Of a stretch of DNA of 64,000 nucleotides, positions 41,160 through 53,029 are shown one piece after another. This DNA is from Linum tenue (Eukaryota; Streptophyta; Magnoliopsida; Malpighiales; Linaceae), in NCBI GenBank assembly GCA_946122785.1, contig CAMGYJ010000011.1:2914001-2978000 (forward strand), written 5' to 3'. The notes under the pieces are model-generated. The model saw nothing but the letters and a program-made list of their open reading frames with translations. It had not been told where the DNA came from and searched no databases. The position numbers and the translations under genes were made by a program. Each line of letters begins with the position of its first letter. Within the stretch, counting starts at the first letter, position 1.

Positions 41160-41682
41160 GCTAATCACATACGAAAGAAATCCATCTATTTAGTGGTGGT
41201 GAGTAGAGGGAAAGAATCAACGAATATAATGGATGAAAGCAAGGTTTACATATAGGCACGGCAATGGGTTGGATTGGGGCGGGTTTTGCTAAACCCAAAT
41301 CCAAACTCATGGGTTTATTCGCCAAAAAATCCGGGGTAAAATCCAATGAGTTTGAAAAATTCAAACCCAACCCAATCCACTGGGTATCCGCGAGTTCATG
41401 GTGTAAAAGCTTGGTAAAAGATAAGGTCTGGGATGGACCCGCAAGGGTTTTGGATGCCTCAGAGGGCCTTTTATATACTGAAGAAGAAAAGAGGAAGCTG
41501 TACATGTAAACACTATTTAACGGTAACTAAAACCGAAAATTAAACTAACTACCAATAGAAAAATGACAGCTAGCTATATACAGTGTAAATGGAAACGGCA
41601 ATGCAGTCAAAATCGGGATTTTGATCGTAAAACCGTAGGATTTTAGGAAGGGATTCTGATCCTGATTTTGCGCCACGCATGA
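41160..41682. other. Noncoding; hAT-like GGGTT-rich end sequence
   Basis: From 41255 to 41400 GGCACGGCAATGGGTTGG and reverse-complementary CCCAACCCAATCCAC form an imperfect hairpin typical of hAT-derived repeats. The remainder shows nothing recognisable. Confidence 0.4.
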
Positions 41683-42335
41683 CCTAATGAGACGAATACT
41701 GTGATCACTACGGACCGGTCAGCTCAATGCCGCAGAAATGATCCTTGCTAGTGGACCATTTTGATGGACACCGCACCGGGACTATTACTGCGCAATGGGA
41801 CTAGGGGTTGTTTGCTTGTTGGATTTGAAAAATGAGGGTTTTGGCCAATAAAAACCTTGGGATTTATGTTGGATTTATTGGATTATGGATTTGAAGAGTC
41901 TAATGTTTGCATGATAGATTTGATGATGGATTTGTGATGGATTTGTTAAATAAATAACTAACCATCAAGGATTTGCAAATCCAAATCAATATGTGGGATT
42001 TACAAGTCCGTGGGGTCCAAGGATTTGGTTCCAAAATAAAGACCAAATCCGTGGACCCCACGAATTTAGCACCCTTCAACAAACAATATACTTATGTTAA
42101 ATCCATCAAACTTAGAATTTGGGTACCAAATCCATGACCCAAATCCAACAAGCAAACGAACCCTATATGTAACGTGGGGCGGCATTCACCCGCAGGACCA
42201 TTTTTCCGGCATTCCAATCCAAACGTGGCCTATTGGTTTCGTGCCCTGTAGTTATCTTGCTTTATTTGAATTATTATATGTCTAATTACTTGTTCCTTCC
42301 CTTTAAAGCCAGCAAGATGTTTTTCATTTTTCAAA
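41683..42335. repeat. Segmental duplication, copy 2 (filled site)
   Basis: It is homologous to 40880-41152, with a 360-bp MITE inserted at 41804. Divergence outside the MITE is modest, with several substitutions per 100 bp by eye. Confidence 0.8.
41804..42163. mobile_element. MITE with GGGGTTGTTTGC ends
   Basis: This 360-bp MITE has ends GGGGTTGTTTGC and GCAAACGAACCC extended by GGATTTG/CAAATCC. The paralogous empty site at 40975-40985 shows insertion with duplication of TA (or CTA). It is noncoding. It may be mariner-like (TA) or Harbinger-like (3 bp). Confidence 0.85.
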
Positions 42336-42511
42336 TTGGAGAGCGGTACGTGGATGGAAATTAGCAGATAGCGTGGTTTTTGTTGTATTATATATTGATG
42401 TTGAAAATACACACTCTTACAAGCCATTCTTACATTGCAAGGGAACCACGTTATCGTCCAGATCGTGGGGTGCATCGCATTGACACAAAGAGAAGGCGGG
42501 TGTATTTGCGG
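42336..42511. other. Short noncoding flank of element J
   Basis: No gene is seen. It ends with the target site TGCGG (42507-42511), and the flank continues at 56511. Confidence 0.6.
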
Positions 42512-42875
42512 TGTTAGGATATGACTTGAATTTGATTTGGGTTTGTTTTGTGTTTTGGGCCTATTCTGTTTGGGTTTGGGTTTGGCCTTTTTCCTTGTAT
42601 GTTTGGGAAAAAGGTATTTGGTTTTCTGTTTGGGATTAGGAGAAGAGTTCTATAAATACTCTTCACCACCCTAATCTGTAGTAAGGTCAGTCAGGTTAGT
42701 TTGTTTGGTTAGTCCGTTTGGAATTTGGTTTGTAACCTGTACTCTCCTCAAAATCAGTGAAATTTGTTCTCCCTTGCCCGTGGATTAGCTAGCACACATT
42801 GTGTTAGTGAACCACGTTAAATTTGTGTTCGTTCGTGTTGATTTGGATTATCGATTGCACGCTTCTGTTCTGACA
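42512..42875 (+). repeat. 5' LTR of copia J
   Basis: It is 364 bp, TGTTAGGATATG to CTGACA, with TATA-like TCTATAAATACTC near 42650. Confidence 0.95.
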
Positions 42876-42877
42876 AG

Positions 42878-42889
42878 TGGTATCAGAGC
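42878..42889 (+). other. Primer binding site, initiator tRNA-Met
   Basis: TGGTATCAGAGC is the canonical plant copia primer site, 2 bp after the LTR. Confidence 0.95.
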
Positions 42890-43065
42890 CTTTGGTTGCG
42901 GTTTTGGGAATTTGGCGCTGGACTGAAGTTTTGCTTTGTGGAGGTAGCTTTCAATTCTTCAGCTTGGTTCGGTGGAGGAATCGCTTTGAAGTTGACTTTG
43001 GGTAGTTGTGTTTTGGTCTCGCTTTTTTGGTGAGAAGTTTGGTTGGAGTTTGTTTGATAGTAAGA

Positions 43066-44155
43066 ATGGCTGCTATCAGTATGAAGATTGAGAAGTTTAC
43101 CGGAAGAAACAGTTTCAGTTTGTGGCAGATCAAGATGCAAGCACTGTTGAAACAACAGGGTTTGTGGGCTCCGTTGTCTGGAAAATCGAAGAAGGAAAGC
43201 ATAGATGAAGAAGAGTGGATTACTTTGGAGGAGAAAGCTCACTCTACAATCTTGCTTTGTTTGGCTGATGACATCATCACTGAGGTTGCTGCTGAGAAGA
43301 CTGCCGCAGACTTGTGGTTGAAGCTTGAAAGTCTATACATGACAAAGTCTTTAACTAACAAGTTGCATATGAAGCAACGTTTGTTCAGTTTGCGTATGGA
43401 GGAAGGTACATCTCTGAGGAATCATCTAGATCAACTCAATACCATCTTTTTAGATCTGCGGAATATTGATGTTAAAATAGATGATGAGGATGCTGCCTTA
43501 ATTCTGTTAGTATCTTTGCCACAGTCATATGAGAATTTTGTGGATTCTTTTATTGCTGGGAAAGATAGTTTGTCTTTGGAAGATGTCAGATCTGCTCTAC
43601 ATACTAGAGAGGTTCGAGATAAGGCGTCTGGTTCTGGATCGGAAAATCAGGTATCTGGGTTGGCTGCTACTAGTAGTAGGAGACAACAATCTGGTAATAG
43701 GAAGGCGAATACAAATTCAAATTCTGCTGGTTTGAAGGATGATATCTGTCATTACTGCAAGGAGAAAGGACATTGGAAATTTGATTGTCCTAAGCTAAAG
43801 AAATATCAGGAGAAGAAGGAATCATCTGCTGCTGTGGCGGAAGAAACTAACTCTGATTCTGAAGATGGTTTAGCCTTAGCAGTGAATGAACAGGTACATC
43901 ATCAGGATGTGTGGTATTTAGATACTGCAGCTGATTATCATATGTGTCCAAGCAGGGAGTGTTTTTCAACTTATGAGCAGATAGATGGAGGACATGTTTC
44001 TATGGCCAATGGTGCTATCTGTAAGATTGTTGGAAGAGGCTCCGTCAGGATGAGGACACATGATGGTTCTGTTCGCACCTTGAACAATGTTAGGCATATT
44101 CCAGAGATGACTAAGAATCTGATATCTTTGAGTCTACTCGACGACAAGGGTTTCA
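43066..44155 (+). CDS. Gag-protease of copia J (interrupted by CACTA K)
   Basis: ATG at 43066 was chosen over upstream in-frame codons because MAAISMKIEKFTGRNSFSLW is the usual copia gag start. The frame contains the UBN2-type gag domain and a CCHC knuckle (CHYCKEKGHWKFDC). The protease active site follows as WYLDTAADYHMCPS, where the usual DTGA/DSGC is DTAA. The pre-integrase start (NLISLSLLDDKG) comes next. No internal stop occurs. At 44156 the CACTA element interrupts, and the frame would continue at 55686-55879 to a stop. The Gly-to-Ala change next to the catalytic Asp is unusual and may weaken protease. Confidence 0.88.
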
Positions 44156-44179
44156 CACTACAACAATTTTGGGATGTCT

Positions 44180-44470
44180 TGACGAAATTTTAATTTGTCA
44201 TTTTAGGTTTGTCACAATAGAACCTATAATATGACAGAACTAAAATTTGTCATATTAGTTGTGTTTTTGTGACAAAGAAACATTTTGTCATACTAATTTG
44301 TCATAATAGACCCATATTGTGACAAAGTTATATGATGTCATAATATTTTGTCATATTACATATTTATTATGACAAATAGTGTATGTCATTATAAGTTTGT
44401 CACAATATTGTTCTCGTACTTTATTTCAAGTAACATAATTTTGGTAATGTGACAAAGTTTGATTAGTCAA
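44180..44470. repeat. Left subterminal repeats of CACTA K
   Basis: About ten variants of TTTGTCA(T/C)A(A/T) occur in both orientations. They are probably transposase-binding sites. Confidence 0.75.
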
Positions 44471-44516
44471 AACAGGGGTGCTTTTATTCTTTTCCATTTT
44501 ATGTTCAGATAATGAA

Positions 44517-44519
<3 letters not shown>

Positions 44520-44549
<30 letters not shown>
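44520..44549. repeat. GA microsatellite
   Basis: About 15 GA units lie in the 5' noncoding region of CACTA K. Confidence 0.95.
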
Positions 44550-44551
<2 letters not shown>

Positions 44552-45528
44552 ATAGGGCGCGGGACCTAATTCCCTCCAGCGCTCCAAAACCATATCCACT
44601 CCCAAATTTCGCCGCTCAAAAAACCCTCTGTCAATTGGTCTGTCTTCGCAGTCGCATCGAATCCTCCCCGCAGCAGCGAGCAAGCTCATCGCGTCATAAT
44701 CGAGTAAGACGACTGTACTCTCTTCGATCACCCTCTTCCACTTCTGTCGCATCGTTTTTAGACGATTGAGAGAAGCTTTCATTGGGGATTTTTTGGGGGA
44801 TTTTAGGGTTTGCCGATTGTGAGACGATTTTGTTGGGGATTTGGTTGATTGTTTGTATATATCTGCATTTGTTAGGACATGCACCGATCTCTCGTACTGT
44901 ACTTCCCGTTTTCCCCAATTCTCTCACGCCCGGAATTCGTCAAATTGCCTCCGATAATCGAGCGGCTTGGATGGCGTAGGAAGCCAGATTCGAGTTTCAT
45001 TTGATAAGAGCTGGTGATTGTTTTGTAGATAGGCTTTGTTTGTATCGAGAATTGCTAACGATTTGGATTGATTGGAGGGCTAGATTTTCCCGAGATCAGC
45101 TCGGGTTTGTCATCTTTAGAGCAGGGAAGCTGATTCTCTTTTGCCCCTTTCGAATCTGATTGCCCATGGTGGTTGAGCAAAGTTAGCGTTTTAATCTGAA
45201 TGAAATTCTTCGTCCTGTTTTGTGGATGAACTATTCAATTGATGGTAGGATCTCGTGGAATGATGACTTTTGTAGATGGATTCTTACGAGGTCTATGTAA
45301 TTTTGGGAAGTTGGGAATTCAGATCCAGTGAAGCTTTCTTGATTTTACTTTTACTCTTCCATGGCTGCTAGCTGGATATACTCCGACTGTTGACAAGTGT
45401 TAAATGAAGAGAAACTACCTTTGTCTTGGTCTTTTGTAGAAAAAATCTAGTGTTAATGGAAAGTGAAACATGGAAGCAATAGATTGGGCAAGTTTGAAGA
45501 AAGTGACATCTTATCTTCTTCAATGATA

Positions 45529-45556
45529 CTAGTCATGGGCCCGGCCGGTTGGCCGG
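45529..45556 (-). other. Helitron 3' terminus: hairpin and CTAG
   Basis: On the minus strand the stem CCGGCC/GGCCGG with a 4-nt loop is followed 8 nt later by CTAG and then a T. This matches the canonical Helitron end (hairpin, short spacer, CTRR, insertion before T). Confidence 0.7.
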
Positions 45557-46229
45557 ATTCATTTTCAGATTACGTAAATACTAAATAGGTATCAATATCG
45601 GGTTCATTTGCGAATCGTGTAAATACAAAATAGGAGTAGCATGAGTTTCGCCTGTTTTGTTAGTTTACAAAAATCTATGTTGCTGAAATTATCGAAATGT
45701 AAATTTCTTGGTAGCGTAAAAGAATCCAAATTATTAAAGTACTTAATCCATTTAAAATACGAACATCATAGTATTCTGGCAAACCCTAACCGACTCACCG
45801 AATATAATTAATTTAAGAAAAACCAATGACAAACCCTTTACCAGAGGATCGAATTCAAAAATTGTTCTGAATAACCCTTATCTTTACTCATCGTCTGTGT
45901 GGTGCCCGTCCTCATCCTTCATTTGAGGTGCTTCAATGATTTTCACCGTGGATTTGGTCCATCGTCGTCACTGTCATCACCAAAAGGAATGATAATTTCT
46001 CTCGTTTTGGTTTGTTCAACATCAAACTCATAACATGCAAGCAAATATGGTGAGTAAATGTTTGAGAACTTCACCTTGGCCCAAAATTAATTACTTCTGG
46101 AATTCTTGGTTTCGCGAGTAGTAAGGTCGCTCCTCAAGAGGTGAAATTAATTGTACCTACAAATTTAGTAGTCGTTTGATTAAATGTCGGTTAGTTAGTG
46201 TCAATGTTTGATCAATGAAAATAAGTTAA

Positions 46230-46858
46230 TTAAGATGCCGCCTCACCATTGTATGGAACGATGCATAAGGAAGTAATGATCAGGATGAGAGGTCGGTTGC
46301 CCTCATTTTGAACGATTGAATTTAGTTGGGCGACTATCCTACCAAAGAGAATTACCTTGACGACCAATCCCCTATAGTCAAATTGTATATTAGAGTTGCG
46401 ATTAGAGTTAAGAAAATTCATGATATTTAAAATTAAGAATAAAAAGAGTTACATACTTGGAAAGTTTTAGTTGGAACTCTCTGCGTGTAACCTTTAGGGT
46501 TAGTTTAGTAGATATCATTAAATCTGAATCCTTAATAAGTTGGCTGACGAAATATGTGTAACAAATAATTGATGAAAGTAAGTTTTTGGTTGTTCAAGCA
46601 ACAAAATATTTTTTATTCGAAATAGTGCTTAATACCTTAAAGAAATTTCCTTTGGTTGGACTTCCTCTCGATCTCATCTTCTTCGATGAAGTAAAATTTG
46701 TAAGCTGGTATCTCTGGAATATCGTCGTTTGCTTCGCCCTCGGTATTTGATTGGAACTTGATGACAAATTTGTTCGGGATTGAGCTGTAATCTCCCATTG
46801 TCATATTGACCCGAAACAGGGGTTGGAAGTTATTGATTTGCCATTTGGAAATTTGCAT
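46230..46858 (-). pseudogene. RPA70-like (OB-fold) gene remnant of the Helitron
   Basis: Two minus-strand frames look like exons of the replication-protein-A-like gene that plant Helitrons commonly carry. The first is 46858-46637 (FRVNMTMGDYSSIPNKFVIK; then IPEIPAYKFYFIEEDEIERK). The second is 46421-46230 (RGLVVKVILFGRIVAQLNSI; then PLILIITSLCIVPYNGEAAS). The second piece matches the OB-fold pattern seen in RPA large subunits (strand, LFG, long gap, IIT...V..YNGE). The two are separated by AT-rich sequence that may be an intron. The gene is truncated. Single-stranded-DNA binding is the family role; this copy is dead. Confidence 0.6.
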
Positions 46859-47061
46859 CCAAATATCATTACCATGGGTTAAAAAATAGGCGTATCAATA
46901 ATTGTCAAGGCATTGAATCACATAGATAATTTTTGTTGTCTATTGTTTACCTTTTATTCGATATCATATCGAGACAAATTCAACATTGATGTGTGCCTGA
47001 GATCGCAGTAATAGGTATCTGTTATAAGGAACAACAAATCGATTATCTAGTGAGACCCCAT

Positions 47062-47385
47062 TTATCGTACATTATATGTTGTTCTCTCTATGACGATACC
47101 TTGCAAAACCATTGCCATCAATAGTTGTTTGGCTGTAGAATTCCTTCGGAAAATGTTTAGAAGATACACAATTAGTTGTACATGGGGCTTTAGGTCGTTG
47201 AATGCCACATGAAACATAAAGTTTGCAACTACTTCATAACATTTAGGAAATGTTTGAGGATCTGGAATTTCAGTGGATATAATCGAATCTATTTCCGATG
47301 GACTATATAACTTATCTTCTCCAGCTAGGGAGACTAATAAATGAGCATGAGGTAAACCGCATTTTTGAAATTCAATTGCAATCAC
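47062..47385 (-). pseudogene. Helitron Rep (HUH) domain remnant
   Basis: On the minus strand, IEFQKCGLPHAHLLVSLAGE is followed by SEIDSIISTEIPDPQTFPKC. This is the Helitron_like_N signature, in which PHAH carries the HUH metal-binding histidines. The segment then degrades before the Tyr motif and there is no helicase domain nearby. A second, more decayed copy of its N-terminal end lies in the tandem duplicate near 48830-48960. Rep nicks and joins DNA ends in rolling-circle transposition. Confidence 0.75.
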
Positions 47386-50370
47386 ATCTGCAAATAAAAG
47401 AAATTATAATCAAAATAGGAAAATAATAGTCCACGAACAATTCATAAATTGAAGATGCTTAAAGTAAAACTATTGAAAAGAACTTACATGCACACGTTTT
47501 CTCGAAAATTTTCTTCTTCAATATCTCTTTCAACAATTGATGTAGCTTCAGCTTGAAAACTCATGCGACGACATCAACTCATAGTAGTAGTCCTTATCAA
47601 ATCAAACATGTAATGGATCTCGGGCCAAGTAAATGTAGTGAAAAGATTTGGATATCCTGCCCATCTACATCTCGCCATAGCATCCTGGAAGCTTTCATAC
47701 TTTTATCGAGTACTGCCTTATGTGATGAAGTCAAAATCACATTTTCCCCACTCATACTGTATCCGAATCACCTCTCAAGTAAGAATCCAAAAGACCTTGG
47801 TAGTAATGTTGTCGCAACTTTGTTTGGTTGTTTTTAATCCAATCCAAATGCTCAGCCTCAACCAATCCATATGCATTATACACGCTTTTGCCTTATATAA
47901 AGAGTACAATTTCTTCTTACTATTTTGGTCAATGATTGATCAATTATCTTCAACTCTGACTTAGGTGCGTCAATTTCTGAAAAATAAAATGGATAGTTGT
48001 GGTCTTGTAAGATCAAGCAGTGTGAAATAGTTAGAGAGATCACAATCAATTGATGATTCATAGATATTCATACCATAAGCATTTTATTTTTTTGCATTTC
48101 AGATAGAGATTCTGAGATTGATTAGAATCGACCATATCTTCTGATGGGATAAAAATATCTCTTTTTCCCTGAATACTGCATGGCATGGACACACATTAAA
48201 TTGTAAGATGTATATAATTATGCTAATAAAAAGATTTGTACTTACATTCAAGTTTTAACCGATGAATTTATAGCTAATACATAGTCCGAGGAAGTCACCA
48301 TACTTGTTTATACTTTAGAAGTACCAAACGGTGGAGAAGAAGAAAGCAACTATCGCGTTTGTATTCTTGTTTTTATGGGGTAGCAGGGATCACGCTATTT
48401 ATAATAGTAATTATATTCCTACATCCTTATCGGGAGTATAGTTAGTAAAATATAGTACGGGAAAGTTACGTAGAAAAAATGTATGGGTATTTTACTACGT
48501 CTCTAAACTAATGTTACGTTTAATAGTACGTTAATAGTCATAAATAAACCATAAAAAAAATAGTCATAAATATATAAAATTAATTATTTTAAAACTAAAT
48601 AAATATAAAAATAATAGTAAATTTAACAATTTAATTCATAAAATAAGGATATTAAACTTGTTATACGGGTTTTATATGTGTTTAATGCGGGAGTCATCAA
48701 GTAAACAAAAAAAAAAACGCCTTGACAATAATACGAATATGAAAGTTTTAAACAAATAAAATACCTACGGATACATATACGTATAATAAAAGGAGTATTT
48801 ACTAACTATATATGAAACCAGAGAAAGTTTGCAACTACTTCATATAATCGAATCTGATTTTGATGGACTATATAAATTATCTTCTGCAGCTAGGAAGACT
48901 AATAAATGAGCATGAGGTAAACCACGTTTTTTAAACTCAATTGCCATCACATATGCAAATGAAAGAAATTATAATCAAAATAGGAAAATAATAGTCCACG
49001 AACAACTCATAAATTGAAGATGCTTAAAGTAAAACTATTGAATAGAACTTACATGCACACGTTTTCTCAAAAAAAAAATCTTGAATATTTCTTTCAACAA
49101 TTGATGTAGCTTCAGCTTGAAAACTCATGAGAAGACATCAACTACTGGTAGTAGTCCTTATCAACTCATGCATGTACTGGATCTCGGGCCAAGCAGGATT
49201 ATATGTAAATGTAGTGAAAAGCTCTGGATATCCTGCCCATCTACAAATCGCCATAGCATCTTGAAAGCTTTCATACTTTTATCGAGTACTACCTGTATGT
49301 GATGAAGTCAAAATCACATGTTTCCCACTCATACTGGTATTCGAATCAGCTCTCAAGTAAGAATTCAAAAGACCTTGGTAATAATGTTGTCGCAACTTTG
49401 TTTGGTTGTTTTTAATCCATTCCAAACGCTCAGCCTCAACCAATGCATATGCATTATACACGCTTTTGCCTTATATAAAGAGCACATTTTCTTCTTACTA
49501 TTTTGTTCAATGGTACGGTTGATCAATTATCTTCAACTCTGACTTAGGTGCGTCAATTTCTGAAAAATAAAATGGATAGTTGTGGTCTTGTAAGATCAAG
49601 CAGTGTGAAATTGTTAGAGAGATCACAATCAATTGATGATTCATAGATATTCATACAATAATTTTTTTTTTTTGCATTTCAGATAGAGATTTTTTAGAAT
49701 CGACCCTACTTTCTGATGGGATAAAAATATCTCTTTTTTCCTGAATACCGCATGGCATGGACACACATTAAATTGTAAGATGTATATAATTATGCTAATA
49801 AAAAGATTTGTACTTACATTCAAGTTTTAACCGACGAATTTATAGCTAATACATAGTCCGAGGAAGTCAGTGTACCTGTTTATACTTTAGAAGAACCGGA
49901 TGCTGGAGAAGAAGAATGCAACTATCGTTTGTAGTATTGCTGTTATGGGGTAGAAGTAAGGGATCACCCTATTTATATTAATTATATTCCCACATCCTTA
50001 CCGGAAGTATAGTTAGTAAAATACAGTACGCGAAAGTTACATAGAAAATACGTACGGGTATTTTACTACGTTGCTAAACTAATGTTACATTTAATAGTAC
50101 ATTAATAGTCATAAATATATAAAACTAATTATTTTGAAACTAATTAAATATAAAAATAATAGTAAAATTAGCAATTTAATTCATAAAATAAGGATATTAA
50201 ACTTGTTATACAGGTTTTATATGTGTTTAGTACGGGAGTCGTCAAGTAAACTAAAAAAAAAATGAAACGGCTTGACAATAATACGAATATGTAAATTTTA
50301 TCTGAATAAAATACCTACGAATACATATACGTTTATTAAACGAAGTATTTATTAACTATATATGAAACCA
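47217..50370. repeat. 1.5-kb tandem duplication within the Helitron
   Basis: Copy 1 (about 47217-48825) and copy 2 (about 48826-50370) align throughout with indels. Examples are TGGATATCCTGCCCATCTAC at about 47649 and 49226, and CATGGCATGGACACACATTA in both. The first 60 bp carries a 40-bp deletion in copy 2. Confidence 0.85.
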
Positions 50371-51168
50371 CATAAATTGCTTCTTGTTTTACCAAATGTA
50401 TATTACAGCCCGTAAAAAAACATGAGACCACATCTTGCTGGAATTTGTGTGTTCATTAATTGGACCCATATAATTATGAGCCTCCACAGTATACTCGCAT
50501 ATGGTGGCGCCCATGTGAGTTAAATGGTATTTACCCAAAATCTCCTTCCGTGAGATGAGCAGAAAGGTAGAAAAGGAGGATTAAAGGGGTTTTGGTGAGG
50601 AAACTCTATATAGTATTGTTATGATGCATTTGTTTGCTGAGTGATCTTATGAATTGATAATGAAACCTTGTGCTTCGCGGTATACCATGCATGGAAGTCG
50701 TGTCTGTTTGGTCTTCTTATCGCTTCATACGCAATTTGTATAAGGCTTGCAAGTGTTTGATGTGTGTCCTGATGGAGATTTCCAAGCTTGGTTTGAGTAG
50801 TTAAGTTTCTCACATGAACGAGTAATGTAATGCAGCAGTAACCAGAACAGATCTCTGCCCATGTCATGTCCACTCTGGTGTTATTACAGCATCTTTCGAC
50901 TTGAGGACAGTGTTAGATAGACATTCTGTTTTAAGAATGGAGATGGAAGTGATTAGGTTGATTTGGATAATCTAGTTGCTACATATAGGCATGGGATAAG
51001 TCTGAGTGTCCTGTAAATAATTGGGGGAAACGGGATCTTGTTGTTATGGTTCTGGCGTGTTTGGTTCTGGTGTGTTTGTTTCAGTGTTGTGATTGATTTG
51101 CTATTGATATTTCGACATCCTTAATTAGGGGAACATTTGAGATTTATTCTCTTGTTTTCATTTTGCAG
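50371..51168. other. CACTA K noncoding stretch before tnpD remnant
   Basis: No recognisable coding sequence remains where the catalytic (Transposase_21) part of tnpD would be expected. It contains TATA-like and AT-rich text only. Confidence 0.45.
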
Positions 51169-52785
51169 GTGCTTGCTCAAGTGAAGTTATAAGGTCAACC
51201 TGCATTTTGTGATCCCATTCAGTATAGGTGGATGTATCCCATGGAAAGGTACTTAATTAGTACTAATTAGTTCTCTTTTGATTCAGTTTTCTATTTGAAC
51301 TGATATAGATGAAAAAGTTTTCTGGTTTTCTGTCTTGGCATATTTATAGGTTTTTAGGCTCTCTGAAAAATCTTGTCAGAAATAGAGCTCGTCCGGAGGG
51401 GTCCATTGCTGAAAAATATGTAGCAAAGGAATGTACTGATTTTTGCGGCAGATACTTACAAGGGGTTGAGACACGAACAACCCGTCTGGAGAGAAACGAT
51501 GAAGGGTGTCAAGTAATGGATTCTACTTGTTTTTCTATTTTTGCACACAAGACTAAACCATTAGGAGGGGCAACTTATGTGACTCTAGCCCCATCTGAGT
51601 TCAATAAGATTGAAAGATACATATTGAACAACTGTGAAGAGGTTGAAAAGTATTTCAAGTAAGTGGACAAACCAATCTTAAAGTACATGTTTAATTATAA
51701 GACAAAACAAATAAATTCTGACTTTGCAGCTTGGTGCAGTATCTTTTCAGAGGAGAGCAAGGCCAAAACTCCTAATATTAGTTTTCAAACCATTGAAGAA
51801 AACTTTCCAAAATGGTTGAAATCATATGTAAGATCTGATTCCATCTTTATAGGAGATAGATTCCTCATGTTTCTGTATACTTTGAAAACTCCTAATATTA
51901 ACTTGCGTGTTGGTTTGTGTTATGGTATAGGTCACAAGACTGTTCTTGGTTGGAGAACTTGGGGAAAATGATTCTCTTTATAGTCTAGGTATTGGTCCAG
52001 ATGTGAGACTGACTAGATATAGTGGTATCATCATTAATGGGGTTCGGTATCAAACTTATGAAACTGATAAAACACGTCGTACTCAAAGTAGTGGGGTTGT
52101 GGTCGAAGGAGAACATAATGGCGTGTGTATTGACTTTTATGGTGTGCTGGTGGATATTTTAAAGCTCCAGTATTGCTATGGCTGCCATGTCTTTGTCTTC
52201 AAATGTGATTGGTGGGATGTAGGAGATAATAGAAACGGCATAAGGTCAGATCGCTTTCTGACTAGTGTCAATATAGGACGAAAGTGGTATCAACATGATC
52301 CATATATATTAGCTAGTCAGGCCAATCAGGTATTTTACATTGAAGATATGAAAAATGGTGGGAATTGGCGTATAGTTCAAAAAGTGTCTCATAGGCATGT
52401 GTATGATGTTCCTGAGATGGAATCAGATGATAGCACAGATCCGGTATATGATGATGATCCATTCCAACTAGATGAAGGCATCGACATAGCTCCAGTTGAA
52501 TCGGATGATGGAGACATCCAACTTTTAAGTTTGCCTGATGAGGCTCCAATTACTCTAAGCCAAGACCAGATTTTACATATGGAAAACTTTCTCCAAAGAG
52601 ACAATCTAATCCCACCAGCATTGGACTTGGATGTAAGTGGAGATTCTGAAGAGGAGATGGACGAGGAAGACGAGGAGGAAGACGAGGATGATGAGGGGAA
52701 TGAGGCAGAGGATGACATGGAAGAGGAGGAGGATGAGGACGAGGAAGGGAAGGAGGCAGAGGATGACATGGAAGATGATAACTAA
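51169..52785 (+). pseudogene. tnpD-like CACTA transposase, C-terminal part
   Basis: I place exons at 51169-51248, 51350-51658, 51740-51827 and 51931-52785; the reading phase is kept across all three GT-AG introns. Exon 1 reads DPIQYRWMYPMER and exon 2 SLKNLVRNRARPEGSIAEKY, the DUF4218 signature of plant CACTA TNP2 proteins. Exon 4 reads GIIINGVRYQTYETDKTRRT, then VFVFKCDWWDVGDN and RKWYQHDPYILASQANQVFY, the DUF4216 signature. It ends in a long acidic tail. The upstream catalytic domain is missing and a TAA sits at 51190-51192. The protein cuts and joins CACTA ends; this copy cannot. Confidence 0.82.
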
Positions 52786-53029
52786 GTCCAGTTCTGAAAT
52801 ATATAAGTCACATTTCTCTATTGATGGTTTCTTTTGGTTTCGAATATTTACTTGTCATACACGTACAAAATGAGATAAACATGATATAAATAAATATTTA
52901 CAGAACAATTTCTTATGGTGTTTGAACAATTTCTTTTGTTTTCTTTATTGATGGTTTCTTCTTGTTGTTCTAGTTAGGAATTGTAGTGTTGCCGAGTGCA
53001 GTATCGTTCATCAACATCTTATTTCAGGT

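Larger units (their letters stand above)
45529..50370 (-). mobile_element. Degenerate Helitron inside CACTA K
   Basis: Minus-strand coding remnants of Helitron Rep and an RPA-like protein lie between a good Helitron 3' terminus (CTAG at 45529-45532 followed by T on the minus strand, preceded by a GC hairpin at 45541-45556) and an AT-rich 5' side near 50370. The 5' boundary is not certain. The 5' 1.5 kb is tandemly duplicated. Confidence 0.65.

Noticed and set aside
50619..50873. Minus-strand 84-codon frame in CACTA K
   Set aside because: There is no domain, and its orientation is opposite to the tnpD and tnpA genes; it is short enough to be chance.
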